In this document: piece by piece, positions 33,908-45,420 of the stretch
Position numbering within the stretch: the first letter of the stretch is position 1
Layout of the letters: the number at the start of each line of letters is the position of its first letter
Origin: Anoplolepis gracilipes
Lineage: Eukaryota; Arthropoda; Insecta; Hymenoptera; Formicidae
Direction of reading: 5' to 3'
Length of the DNA stretch: 64,000 nt
NCBI RefSeq assembly: GCF_047496725.1
Contig: NC_132973.1
Span: forward strand, 14,314,233-14,378,232
Translations under genes and position numbers: made by a program
The notes under the pieces: generated by a model
Database searches by the model: none
What the model saw: the letters and a program-made list of their open reading frames with translations, nothing else
Told to the model about the DNA's origin: nothing

Positions 33908-35693
33908 ATAAAATATATCTCATCTATGCTATAAAAACATCTTAAATATAACCTGTTATTATTCATCAGAAATTTTCTCTCAATAATTAAACTGAACTTG
34001 TTCGCAAAATACATGAGTAGGAATGATGGTAAGATATTTTTTCATGGCGAACAGATACAATTCATGATATATACAAAAAAGCGTAATTTAATATAAAATA
34101 ATCTTATACTCTATCTCTATAATAAAAATCTTTCAATTTCTCGTCTTAAAAATTATTAGTGCTATAAATGAATAAATGCTATTCGATCGCTCGTGCAGAT
34201 ATGTGAACCGCAATATATTCAATGTCAGTTTGGTTTCAATGCATTCCGATTGCCGATTGCATCACGGCAAACATAATCAAACAGAAGCGTCTGATGTTTA
34301 CGTCAGAATCTGCACCAACGTGTGTAACGTGTTTGCGAATCGTGATCGATGTTTGTAAGCGGCCGTGCAAGTGATCACGGTAGTGTGTGGTCAGACCATC
34401 TTACGAACGAATTACGATTCCGAGTGTCACAATAAGAAAAGCAAGGAAGAAGACCCGACGCATTACTTGTTACACGCGGAATGTAAATTTATAATGAAAA
34501 ATAAAGCAGAATTTGCGAATGTTCTTGCGAAATCAAATACAAATTTCTCAACCTACATATTTAATTCCAGACAAAAAAAATACATTTTTAATATAAATAA
34601 ATAAGGCGGAAATATTTTTAAATTAACAAGTAACAAATTAAACTTCGTAACATATTATAACAAAAAATTTACATTTATTTAGATTACAATATTATTTAAC
34701 AAATACTGAACTTTTTTTCACAAAAATAGATAAAATGCAATGTTTATTTTCTGTTAATTTTACGTATCTATTCCTTTATTGGAGCAAAGTATAAGTTGCT
34801 TTGATTAATGGCTACCAACCACGCTACGCTGGCCCAGTTAAAGTGCCGTCTGAAAGTGTAACTAATTAGACACTTTCGAAAGTTACCGCAGAGTCTGACG
34901 TGACAGTGTTTCATTCAGCTGTTTTGCCACGATATTAATAGATGTAATTGTTGGAGAAGATCTACGTTCCATTAATAGCATACGGTAATATTCAAAAAAA
35001 TTCTTACATATATTTGTACAATAGTAATTAAAAATAAAAAATATTTAGATCGGATCGTGCATCAATTATAAAATATTTCCTAAAATTTCCATAAAATTTT
35101 AAAAAAATTAAACACACGAATTTCTCTAGAAGAATTACAATTATTTTAAATGGCATTTAATTGATAGAATTTACAGTTTTAAAAAGAAGCCAAAAAGTAT
35201 ACTAACAAAATGTAATGAAATTTTGCCCGACGGAAATTTTGTTTTACTTTCAGACCTTACGTTTACTCTTGGTGAAACTTCATAATATTTCAGGAAATAA
35301 GAAAGCATTGTTTTAATAGCACTTTTGGCAAGAAACTTTGTCTTCAACAAAGTTTCAAACTGATACGTGACGATATTAATGAATGAATTTCTCAATACCT
35401 TTTTCGCTCAAATCTATAAAATCTAGATTTACTAAAAAAAATTAAGTTTATACATAAATATATAGTTGCAATATTAAATTAGTTTCCAAATAAATCCCTT
35501 CAACTATTTTTTTAAGTAATATACTTTAATTGGTAGAAAGTTGCAAAATCAAATAAAATTCTCACCAGAAAACGATTGAGAAATATTAGCGTAAAAAATT
35601 GTGTGTAATTACTGCTACTGCAAACATACTACAATTATTGCAATGTAAAATCTCGATGTTTGCTTTCTCGTTACATTTCCGTTTTCACGCTAG
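33905..35693. other. AT-rich non-coding stretch
   Basis: A modestly GC-richer part at 34170-34480 holds two short plus ORFs (34176-34358 and 34365-34604) without splice borders or domains. The rest is AT-rich, with no repeats or RNA genes. Confidence 0.5.
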
Positions 35694-35830
35694 ACGCATC
35701 GGCGCGGTCGCATCGAGCTCGTCATCATCGCTCGAACGAGCGCGATTGCGAAACGTAAAGAAACAGCCGCGGTCCGTCGATCGCGATTTGCGTGGGCAAC
35801 CTCTAAGGAGAAACCTGCCGTGATTCAGAA
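35694..35830 (+). CDS. Candidate internal coding exon, unrecognised
   Basis: This 137-bp block has consensus-like borders. A pyrimidine-rich acceptor (TTCCGTTTTCACGCTAG) ends at 35693, and a donor CAGAA|GTAAGC begins at 35831. One frame is open throughout: 45 codons plus two bases, beginning THRRGRIELVIIARTSAIAK. The other two frames meet stops. The block is CpG/GC-rich against AT-rich flanks, as real exons are in such genomes. The peptide is basic with no domain I can name. An untranslated exon is the main alternative. Confidence 0.35.
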
Positions 35831-38168
35831 GTAAGCATGCACGAGACAAGTGATAACTGTAATATTGCGAATAAAACTATGACCTACCTCAGGTGATCGC
35901 GAGCAGCAAACCTGCTACGGAACAGCACTAACAAGTCTTTACGCACATGTTACACCTTGCTTTAACCTCTCGCATGGCATTTGTAGAGTTAATTAACCGC
36001 AAGCATTAATAATACCATTAGCTACACCGTAGTCTGTACAATTAAACGAGATGATGACGTAAAAGAGATCAATGAATCCTATTTTTACCTAAAAGACACT
36101 GTTATCATTATTAAATTACGCCAATAATAGAAATCTTGGAATTAATTAGATATGAATATGAAATGAAAAAAATTTGCATATTTTATAGATATTTTGTGCG
36201 TTTAGCATATTGAAACATTTTAATAAATTTTCATAAAATTCTAATGTCTATCTATTGATTACGTGCACATTATATGAATGATTATACAAATCATAACCAT
36301 GGCATGGTTTTATTTCATTTGTTGCTTATTTGTAATGATAATCTATCTTCATGTGGAGAATCGACCTGATTCTATGCTTTGTCATACGGCACAATATATA
36401 TGACCGAATATGTGGGACGTTCATTATGACGATTTACTCAGCGATCGTCGTTATTATTACTCGACTTTTAGGTCAACGATAACATAATTTGAACAAGTCA
36501 CCCTGTAACAGGAATAGAGACCTTTCGACAATGAGATCGCCGTGTTCGATTCCTTTTATTGCATCCCCACGTAATTAACTTAAGCGCGAAATGTTGCAGC
36601 AAGGTTTAATTGCATAGCCTGAGAGGCTAATTATCGCATCGTCAACATCCCGAGTGATAAAAAGAGAAACGAATTGAGTAATGGATCGATACTACATAGA
36701 CGTGTATAACGCTCTTGATTTCTCGCGGGAAACCGATCTCAATATGTCTTCCCATTCCGAGTAATAGAAATAATGCTGATAAAACCGAAAATCTCTCGAG
36801 AGCCGCGCTTTCTGCGATCATTTTCATTTACATGTGCGTTTCGCATGCGAGCGCCTTCGAAAAAAATCTCAAAGCTTCCCTCGTTTTCTCGACCGCCGTC
36901 AAAACAGGACGATCGGCAAAAGCAGGTCAATTCGTTCCATTTTAAAGTCTCGGCATCGATCGATTACGATCTCCACCGTGATTTACGAGCTTGAACGCGC
37001 CTTGCTACGAGGGAGAAACTTTGCGCGCACGCGCACATCAAATCGATCTTTTGTCACACTTTATGCGCGGTTGCCCTAACCCGAACTTAATTTATGACGG
37101 GACGTTAAACGATAGATCACTCTCGCATAACGGTCTTTGCCAGCGAGCAGACTTCTCCGACTGACGTGTCGGTCGTTTCGTCTGGCTGCTCGCACTTAAA
37201 CGCAATCGACATTGTGCTTGATTTCCCTTCATGCGTATCTACACATTTATCCGGTCTTCGATCGTACGATTCGACGTATACTTGCATCTTTTATCGTCAT
37301 GTTCGCGAAAAGAGTTTTACAATCAGTGCGAATTATAGAAATATATTCGCGAAATTCGCCAATAATCAAAGCGCTCAACGACTTTTGCACGAGTTAACCT
37401 CTGAAAATAAAAATGATTTCTAGGATATCGAGTATTCATTTATTAACTCGGCAATGTGACACCATTTTCTTCACACAGTAAAGCTTTCTAAGATAAACAG
37501 AAAGCTAAGGAAAATATCTAAAGTTCCGTTAAAAAAGAGAGAAAGAAAGAACGTGAGAACAATATTGTCGTAGCTCGTTCGCGTTATTGCAAATCACGTT
37601 TCGAATTGAATTCTTCATGAATGATTTCTACCATAATGATAGACACACCCCAGATGCAGATAGTATTGAATTCGCTTAATCCGAAGTACGAATGACCGCC
37701 GGCCGTTTGGACAAAAGATAATATACAAATCGAGGACAGTGGTTTAGGAAAATAATTCGCTTTCTCGCGATTTAACGGCCGGAAACTTGTTCGTCCGCGG
37801 GGGGTTCAATTCAACAATTAATCGTACACGTATTGAATATTTTTTATACGCTTTCTAGTGATTCTGCTAAATGTTAACAAGTATAGATATTAGATAGTAC
37901 TAATAGAAATTTCATAATTAAAATGTGAGAGAAATTATAATGAAAAAATTTTTTAAATAAGCTTAGCATTTAGTTCCGCGTTTTCTAGAAACATGTGTTA
38001 ATTAAAATTTATTACAGATTGTTATTATCGTGTGTGTGTTACAGGAATTCCAGAAAAAAAATTAAAATATTTGTTTTAAAAACTAATATAATTGTTGAAT
38101 GCGTGCAAAGAAACAGAGGAAGAATCACGTGTCACTTAAAACTCTGGCCTTGTAGGCTGTAATAGATC
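35831..38168. other. Non-coding stretch with a CpG-rich part
   Basis: 36640-37400 is CpG-richer, with overlapping plus ORFs of 60-85 codons and minus ORFs of about 60, none bordered by good splice sites. It may be an enhancer or untranslated region. 37660-37810 is another small CpG patch containing GGCCGG words. The remainder is AT-rich. Confidence 0.45.
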
Positions 38169-38435
38169 ATGTACGAAGTATGCATTAAAAAAGTCTCCAA
38201 TTACATGCGGCAAGTACAAATAGCTAGCAAACATGACAGTAGCGGACGGATAGATACGTATAAGGAAAGTCTATGTTATTTTAACGGTACCAACGACGAC
38301 TTCCTTCTAGTGGATAAATTGACCTCTTTTTTCCTTTCTCACAAGATTAACCACAATTTTGCAATAAAAAATGCGAGTTGTTTCTGCGCAATAATAACAC
38401 GCAGTTATTATTGTAAAGCTTCATGGAAACGTTAA
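38169..38435 (+). CDS. Weak small ORF, unrecognised
   Basis: ATG to TAA, 88 codons (MYEVCIKKVSNYMRQVQIAS...). The composition is mixed with five Cys residues, with no signal peptide, domain or splice borders. The ATG context (GATCATG) is poor. It is listed because it is one of the longer ATG-started frames in AT-rich DNA. Chance is the likeliest explanation. Confidence 0.12.
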   Translation: MYEVCIKKVSNYMRQVQIASKHDSSGRIDTYKESLCYFNGTNDDFLLVDKLTSFFLSHKINHNFAIKNASCFCAIITRSYYCKASWKR

Positions 38436-40159
38436 AAGTAATGCCATTTCGTGAAAGCCCGAAAATATATTTATGAGACTTAATTCTTTATTTTTACTAT
38501 TTAGTCTCATTTAACAGATCATTAAGTCACAGAGCAATATGTACTTCGCAGGTAAAAATATCCAATACAACAGTATATTTTTCAAAGACAATTAAAAATA
38601 TTAATAAAATAAATATACCACAAGATTAAAACTCTGCAGTAATTTTTCAAAAAATAAGTAAGTAACGTGGAAGAAATGTGTGGTCATGACACACAATTAA
38701 GTATTTTTACTTTTAGAAGAATATACGCGATTATTTCGCGAACCGACCTTAATTGCTCCTAATTCAGCGAGAATGAAGACAATTAACAGTTCGACTATTG
38801 GTACATTTCTCACTCGGACTCTGATATTAATTGAATGCTTGTTTCGCCGATATCCGTTGCTTCTGTCCAATTACATCATACGACAATATCCGCTTAATTT
38901 TACTAACTTAATTAATTTCTGACAGAAATTAATTCACGTTGCGTCGCAATTTCTTATATAACGCGTAAGTATTTGTATATTTGAACAATTTTATTATTCA
39001 TTATAATAACATTCCATTAATATTGTATTTATGCATGTTAAATTTATCATTTCAATATTCAATTTATATTTGAATTTGAACAAAATAAATATTTCGTGTA
39101 TATTTCATATCTTAATTTTTAAAAAAATTTACTTTATTTATAAAATAAAACTCTTTCTCGTTTCACTCCAAAAAAATGGAGCGTTACTATCAACCGGCAT
39201 CATCTTAGACCTCGAATTGGAACATCGATGCAATCGTTGCCAACTGGCAACAGGATACATTTAAAGATTAGAGTATGGCACAGCGTGCCTTAATATACTA
39301 CTTTAAAACTTTCTTTCAGCATGAAAGTGCAAATACATCACTGTCATCGTGTTAATTTTAATTTATTTTCGCAATAAAACCGCGACTGATAAATAATATG
39401 TGCGATAATTGACTGTATATTTTTACAAGCGTAAAGTAAAAATCATTAACAGAGTTAAAAGATTTTCTCCACAAAAAATTGAAATTTTTTTACAAATTGC
39501 TTAAAATATTTTTGCATCAAATTCAAAACCCAAAAAAAAGAAAGAATAATTAAAAAGAACACTTGTTCTCGAAAATTTTTTTACTTTTGTGTTCGCAATT
39601 TTTAAATAAATCATACATTCTTCCTAATTTTCTGTGCATATATTAGATAAAAAGAACGTGACGAAACTGCGAAAAGACGATCGCGTCGTGCCGATTTTGT
39701 GAGAGAATCGGGCCAAATCTATTTTCAGAATTCAATCGTTATTCGTTCTTCTCACAGTCAGAGCTTTTGCCAATTGCGACCTTTCGCTAAATGAAAAATG
39801 ATTCAGACTGTATCATCTAAATGCTAATTGACAAGCAAAGAAATTAATCACAAATATCCTAGAATGCTTCCTCTGTTACAAAAATTGAAAAATCTAGCGA
39901 TGCTTGTAACGTTGAAATAATATTTAAGAAAATCATCTGAGAAGTTATTTTTTTTTAATTTCAATATCTCATTTATGTTACAAGATAAAAATCTACCCGA
40001 TTCTCTCTCTTTTTCTTTCTCTCGCGCTACCAAAAAATGCTAAGTTTACCTGGATTTCGATTAGCCATTTTCCACGCGATACATAAACAGTTCCAAGGTA
40101 GAAAATGAAATTTCTCAAATTCGAAACGCTGTTGTAAGCGCAGTTTTACAAAGCAATCT
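38436..40159. other. AT-rich non-coding stretch
   Basis: Short CpG patches at 38730-38880 and 39650-39780. No bordered frames, RNA genes or repeat arrays were found. Confidence 0.55.
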
Positions 40160-40162
40160 GTC

Positions 40163-40202
40163 ACTCACCTGTAACAGAAAATTACAAATTTGTAAGAAAA
40201 AG
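40163..40202 (-). promoter_or_regulatory. Candidate recursive splice site (minus strand)
   Basis: Read on the minus strand, a pyrimidine-rich tract ends TTTTCTGTTACAG and is joined directly to GTGAGT, with the cut between 40169 and 40168. An acceptor abutting a donor with no exon between is the juxtaposition described for recursive (ratcheting) splice points in long insect introns. The tract upstream contains CTTTTTCTTAC. It only makes sense if a minus-strand transcript spans here; the candidate terminal exon at 41530-41819 lies upstream of it on that strand and would have to belong to a different transcript. Confidence 0.3.
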
Positions 40203-40205
40203 ATG

Positions 40206-41529
40206 ATTAAACGCACAAGTATTTTTTAAATAAAATAAACATAAAGGCTTCTTCATAGTCGAAAAAGCCAAAAACCGCGTTTACGTATATCCAATAAAAT
40301 TCGCTGTAATACATGTATGCGATGAGTTTTAATTAATGTTAATCTATTATAAGAAACTGAAATGTTTATCCTCTACTATTTATTATGAGAAAAATATAAT
40401 CAAAATTTAATAATTTCTATAATCCTAAGTGTTTCCATATAGACAACTTTTTGTTTTCTTGTCTCTTGAGTCTTGAGACTTTCGAGGACTATATTTCAGA
40501 TTTTCTTCAAGTCGATTTTTCACTCGTTCGAAAGTTGTTTGCAAAGTTGTAGTAGAACCATTGGAATATGACGAAAAAACAGAAAGGGAGGGGACATTGC
40601 ACATGAGGAATGCACATTTCCGATAACACAGTAATAAACAGTAGTCAACGCTCAATTACATTCCGTTAGGGAAACTTAATTGAACATTTGCCGACACGCG
40701 TCGATAGCGAGGCGATTGAAAAAGCGTAAAAAAATTGATCAAACGCAGAATATGCCGTTCGCTATTTTTTATCAATGAAAACAACGTGCCGTTTATGGTC
40801 ATAAAATATGCTCAATCTTGATTTAAGAAATCTTTAGATATACAAAACACCGTGTCGATAAATACTGCTAGTTAAAAGGCAAAAAAATTCTTATTAATCA
40901 TCTGAATTGATAATACATAATTAACAATGGTTAAATAATTGATTTCATTTATCTTATATCTGTTTTTGAATTTAATCTATTTTTTTAAATTTTTTTATTG
41001 TATGTACACACACACACACACACACACACAAGTTTGACTAGTACTTTTTATTTTATTTTTAGCATATATTTTTTATAAAAAATCTTATATTGATTATATA
41101 TATAATAATTATATACATATATAATCATATATTTTTTATAGAAAATTTTATATTACAAGCAAAACAAATGTTATACATATTATATTACTGTATAAGCACA
41201 GCAAACTTTTTTAATGTATCCTTTGCTGAGTTAAAAAAAATTATTTGTTTTATAGATTTTACTTATAACTTTTACGGTATTTTGTGTAATTTGTATTTGT
41301 AATATTTTGTATTATTACTTTAAATTTTTAATAAAATAAATCTTTAATATTTTTAAAATATGTACTATTATTGATAAATCAAAAAACAAACTAATAATAA
41401 AATTTTATTATTTATTTTAAAATTATTGTAAAGCAAAATTTTCATTCAAACTAAACACCACTTCATAAAATCAATGAATATTGATTTAAGAAAATTATAA
41501 ATTATATTTATTAAATTTATTATATTTTT
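40206..41529. other. AT-rich non-coding stretch
   Basis: 40880-41520 is extremely AT-rich, with no coding signal. 40420-40780 is more mixed but has no bordered frame. Confidence 0.55.
41006..41031. repeat. (CA)n microsatellite
   Basis: Thirteen AC units, pure. Confidence 0.95.
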
Positions 41530-41819
41530 TTAACGAGCCATGGTATTGTCAAACATCCATTGCCTCCGGAATTCGCTTTCCGGAACAGAATGCGCTGCAT
41601 TCGCTGACGACTGCAGGAATCTGTAACCTCGGTGGTCGACGTCGAGAATCAGTTTTCGAGTCTCTCTCGCTAGACGTCGTGGTCGAGAAATCGTAAGTGT
41701 GTTGCCTTCGGTGGTAATGACTTGAGGTGAGAGAGACGCGTTCGAAAAATACGGTGCGCGCGAGTCTCCAAAAGACGCATTTAGAGCGCTACCTCCTATA
41801 TCGCTGAATCGACCCACCT
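41530..41819 (-). CDS. Candidate terminal coding exon, unrecognised
   Basis: The minus frame is open for 95 codons from GTG at 41817 to TAA at 41532-41530, and about 15 further codons upstream. The block is balanced in base composition and ends exactly where the DNA turns almost pure A/T. Two AATAAA signals follow within 25 bases (41521-41516 and 41512-41507). The peptide contains SPQVITTEGNTLTISRPRR, LILDVDHRGYRFLQ and ends RRQWMFDNTMAR. The opposite strand has early stops in the matching stretch. Possible acceptors are CAAACGAG (before 41817) or GTAG (41841), both with only modest pyrimidine tracts. No family was recognised. The abrupt composition step at the stop codon is the best coding evidence in this part. 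Confidence 0.42.
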
Positions 41820-42490
41820 CGTTTGTAAAATTAGAACTTCTACATGCCCACCGCGAGATTCACATTCTTATCGTTTATTATTCTAATCCTACGACCATGC
41901 GATATGCACGAAATCATACTATAACAAATAAATAGTGAATACCACATACGCAGCAATAATTAGTAATCATTATAATTGTGGATCTAAGTTACAAATTTAA
42001 ATAAATTAGATTAATCAAATGTATATAAAAGATGGAAAATCGATGTTAACAATTATACTATACGTAACAAATATAATTTCATCGGATATGTTGTACTTAA
42101 TCCGTTCTATAATTAGCAACTTGTGTACAAAATTGGAACTTTCGACCTGGCAGAGATGCAATTGGCGTACAACATTCTGTAGATTCGCGAGTTCGAGTAC
42201 CTTGGATTACTTGGAACTGTCGTTTTGTTTTCGTTTACTATAATATAATTAACACACACATTGGCACGTTTGAAATTATCGATCTTGTGTCAGTAACACT
42301 AGTAATTTTATAATTAATGTTCCTCGATTAGAAACAATATGTGTATAAGAAATATTCGGAATGTTGCACAGAAATTTATTTGTACTAATTAAATTAATTT
42401 TTAAGTTAATTTTAACTTATATTTATAAATTGACCAGTTATATGTATATATGTCTGTAATGTGATATCTTAATCTATTAATTAGTTTTAT
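41820..42490. other. AT-rich non-coding stretch
   Basis: A weak plus ORF at 42019-42243 has no borders or domain. Otherwise A/T-rich. Confidence 0.5.
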
Positions 42491-42759
42491 TTGAAATTTT
42501 AAAACCTGTTTATCAATTGTTATGAATTGTTATGAATTTTGTGCTTTATTGATACATCGAATTTATAGACACAAACGTCTGAGCTCATATTTATCATTAA
42601 ATGCGTTTAGCGATAAATATATAATTATACTTGTAACAAAGATATGTATAAAAACGCATTTAACGATAAATATGAGCTCAGGCCTTTGTGTCTGTAAATT
42701 CGATGTATCAATAGAGCACAAAATTCGTAACAATTGGTAAACAGGTTTTAAAATTTCAA
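42491..42759. repeat. Inverted repeat D, long decayed foldback
   Basis: The left arm 42491-42608 pairs with the right arm 42652-42759, about 108 aligned positions with roughly seven mismatches. The left arm carries a 10-bp tandem duplication (TTGTTATGAA) absent from the right. The central spacer is about 43 bp. Both arms share blocks such as TTGATACATCGAATTTA and GAGCTCATATTTATC. Similar short ORFs appear on both strands simply because the arms mirror each other. This is an older foldback/MITE-like element or inverted duplication. A transcript through it would form a long imperfect hairpin. Confidence 0.85.
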
Positions 42760-45084
42760 ATATAAGTTCAAAATACAAGCCGAGGTATACGCTAATTAGT
42801 GTGAGTTTGATTTTGACTAGATGCAAGCGATTGTAAGAAGTCAAACAATAACGTCTTGGAAAATTATATTGCGGTTATGTAGTGAGACAATTATGAGAGC
42901 GTTGCGCGGAGATAAACTAATCATGCTGAAGATGATAATTACTTAAAATTATCAGTATTATCGACATTAGGATAAATTGTTACGAATCTCCGGTTACCCA
43001 ACTTCTATATTAGTAACCTTAAGCGAATAATTTAATGATTGCAGCTCAATTTAGAAGCCCAATTATGAGAAAGGTAATGCAAAATGCAAATAAATAGCGA
43101 ATGCAAAGCGAGTAATTAATGGTTATAAAAGCCGCTTTGCACGAGCAGAACGCGATTCTAATCGACCACGAAATGACCTTTTCTCTAGAAAAGTTGACAA
43201 ACAAATCGCGAATTGCGAAATCAAAGACTAGAGATACATCATATCGAATTTCTGTAATGTTTTAACAACCATTAGAAGCTTAAATATTTCAGATTTTAGT
43301 TAGTAAATATGATTGAAATTTAATTAGGCTCCTAGAATTTTATTTATTACCTTAAAGGAGTATTGGGGAACTAAAATTCAGCTTTTCTTGTCGAAGTCAT
43401 TTTGCAATACTCTTTAGAATGATTTTCTTCCACTATTTTCAGAATTGTGACACCGTATCATTATGCCATTTCTTGTTATCAGCTAATTAATTGCAATACC
43501 GTTCCCACATTATAAAACTGATTATGCGGAACAAGCGACTCGCCTTTAACGAATGCACTAAATTGATTTTTTCAGTTTGCCCTATTTACATAATATAATT
43601 ACCGATCGACTCCCTTCGTGAATAACAAATCGATCTGCGATTGATACATCGGCGTAATTCGCGCATAAGTGCGCATAGTTCATCCTTGATCATTTCAGAA
43701 ATTTTTTCACAGCATTTTGTTACACTTAATTCGCGATTACATAATGCAACTGCCAAGTTTATCTATAAAAATCGTTTATCCTTCGAGTATCGTATCAAAA
43801 ACCTTAGAATTTCGATCAAAGACGCGATTAAAAATGCTAATAATGAATAATATTGAAATATGCTAAATATATAATAACCATTGTTTTTAAAATAATTTCT
43901 CCGAATTTCTCCTATCGATAACTTCATATTTTATATTCTTTTTCGGAAGCTTTAATACATGTATCAAATTACACATATGATACATTGAATTACATAGAAA
44001 ATGATTTCAAATTCTCTTGATATTGCGGATTAATATCGTATACTTTGACATTTTTTTTATCAATAATACGTAAGCTGATACGACAACTGGAAAAAGTAAG
44101 GAAAAGAATAAGGAAAAAGATTCGATTACATTGATGAGAGCCATTGAAGGAAGCGATCGATCATTACTTTTCTAATTATGAACCGGTCAAGACTTATCCT
44201 CAATTAACGATGCAATTATGTGTAATGGAGACGGGGTCTTTAATTTTGTCTCGCAACATTCGTTTTTATGTCTAATCGTGAGTCTGAAATAAACACAACT
44301 GTTAATTAGAGCATTCAAAAGGAAATCAACTTGAAATTTGCGAAAAGAATATTTCAAATCGCTGCAATAGTGATGGTTTTATGATTTTTAATGCAGTTTT
44401 TCGCTGTTTAGATTTACGATGACATTCGATTATTATGACTTCGTAATAATTATCGTTGATCATTATAGCGCAGTACTTTACATCGATAAATGATAATTCC
44501 ATTATAAACATGATAGAAACGAATCTCATCATTATAACGAAAACTATAATGCATTATTTATTAATTATTGATCTAGTGATTGTGATTGATGATCGTATGG
44601 CAAACTATTGACGTTTCTCGTTTCTATTTTTTTTTCTTCAATCTTACACAATCGCGTCAACGCGATTTTCTCTGACTTTTCACGAGTTAAAAATTTTATA
44701 GGATTAAATGTTAGTATTAAATTTTAAAGGAACAATTAATCTTCCGATTGTCATAAAGAATTAAAATATTTCTGTGCTGCTAGAGTGGCACAGTAAAATA
44801 AACTAATTCGTGTAAGAATATTTAATTTTTTTATGTTATATTACGTAAATATGTTCTAAATATTTTGATATATTGTTTGTCAAACGTCCCATGTACTGTT
44901 TGAAATGATTTTTTTCTCGCAAATATTTTACTCCAAGACAATCCGATACGCGTTTCAGAGAAAGAGACTAATAGACGAGTGTTCATTGGTACCCGGTGTC
45001 GATAAGTGGTGACTTGATAGATTGCCTGTTAAGTACTATAATTACTGTACTCTGAGAATCCACCGCGCGAGATTACGGAACTCG
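42760..45084. other. AT-rich non-coding stretch
   Basis: A TATAAAAG at 43124-43131 lies in a slightly GC-richer patch but lacks an initiator at the right distance. Short ORFs at 43641-43850 (plus) and 44326-44532 (minus) have no coding character. Confidence 0.5.
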
Positions 45085-45420
45085 CTACCGCGAGACAGGC
45101 TGTGTTTTCTGTCGGGTAAGTCGATTCGCGATGCGCCGATTAGCGATCATCGTCTCGAATCCGATCGCATTAAACGATAGTAAACGATAACTTCTGAGTG
45201 CTATCAATCTCTCGATCATGTGACAGGCCCGAAGCTGCTCGATAATCGATGGTTCCTCGATGCTCACGATGGTCCACGAGAAATGCCGTCACAATCTATC
45301 TACGTCTTGTACGATTATTACTCTCATGCTATTATTATGTCGCTCAAGGCTTTCACATCAGAATTATACGTGTCCTACTTCTATAATTTTATTTTCTTTT
45401 TAATTTTTGGCAAATTTTAA
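45085..45420. other. CpG-richer patch with opposed short ORFs
   Basis: The plus frame at 45220-45420 (66 codons) starts after an acceptor-like ATGTGACAG (45226). It reads KLLDNRWFLDAHDGPREMP before turning into a hydrophobic Phe/Tyr/Ile tail encoded by AT-rich DNA. The minus frame at 45267-45085 is also open. No domain is recognised. Either a short exon or chance. Confidence 0.2.

Noticed and set aside
33839..33911. ORFs with long Ser-Leu runs (also at 53570-53651)
   Set aside because: These are translations of pure (CT)n microsatellites.
42522..42844. Similar short ORFs on both strands suggesting a duplicated gene
   Set aside because: They are mirror translations of the two arms of inverted repeat D.
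43124..43160. TATAAAAG as a promoter
   Set aside because: There is no TCAGT-type initiator 25-35 bases downstream and no following exon candidate.
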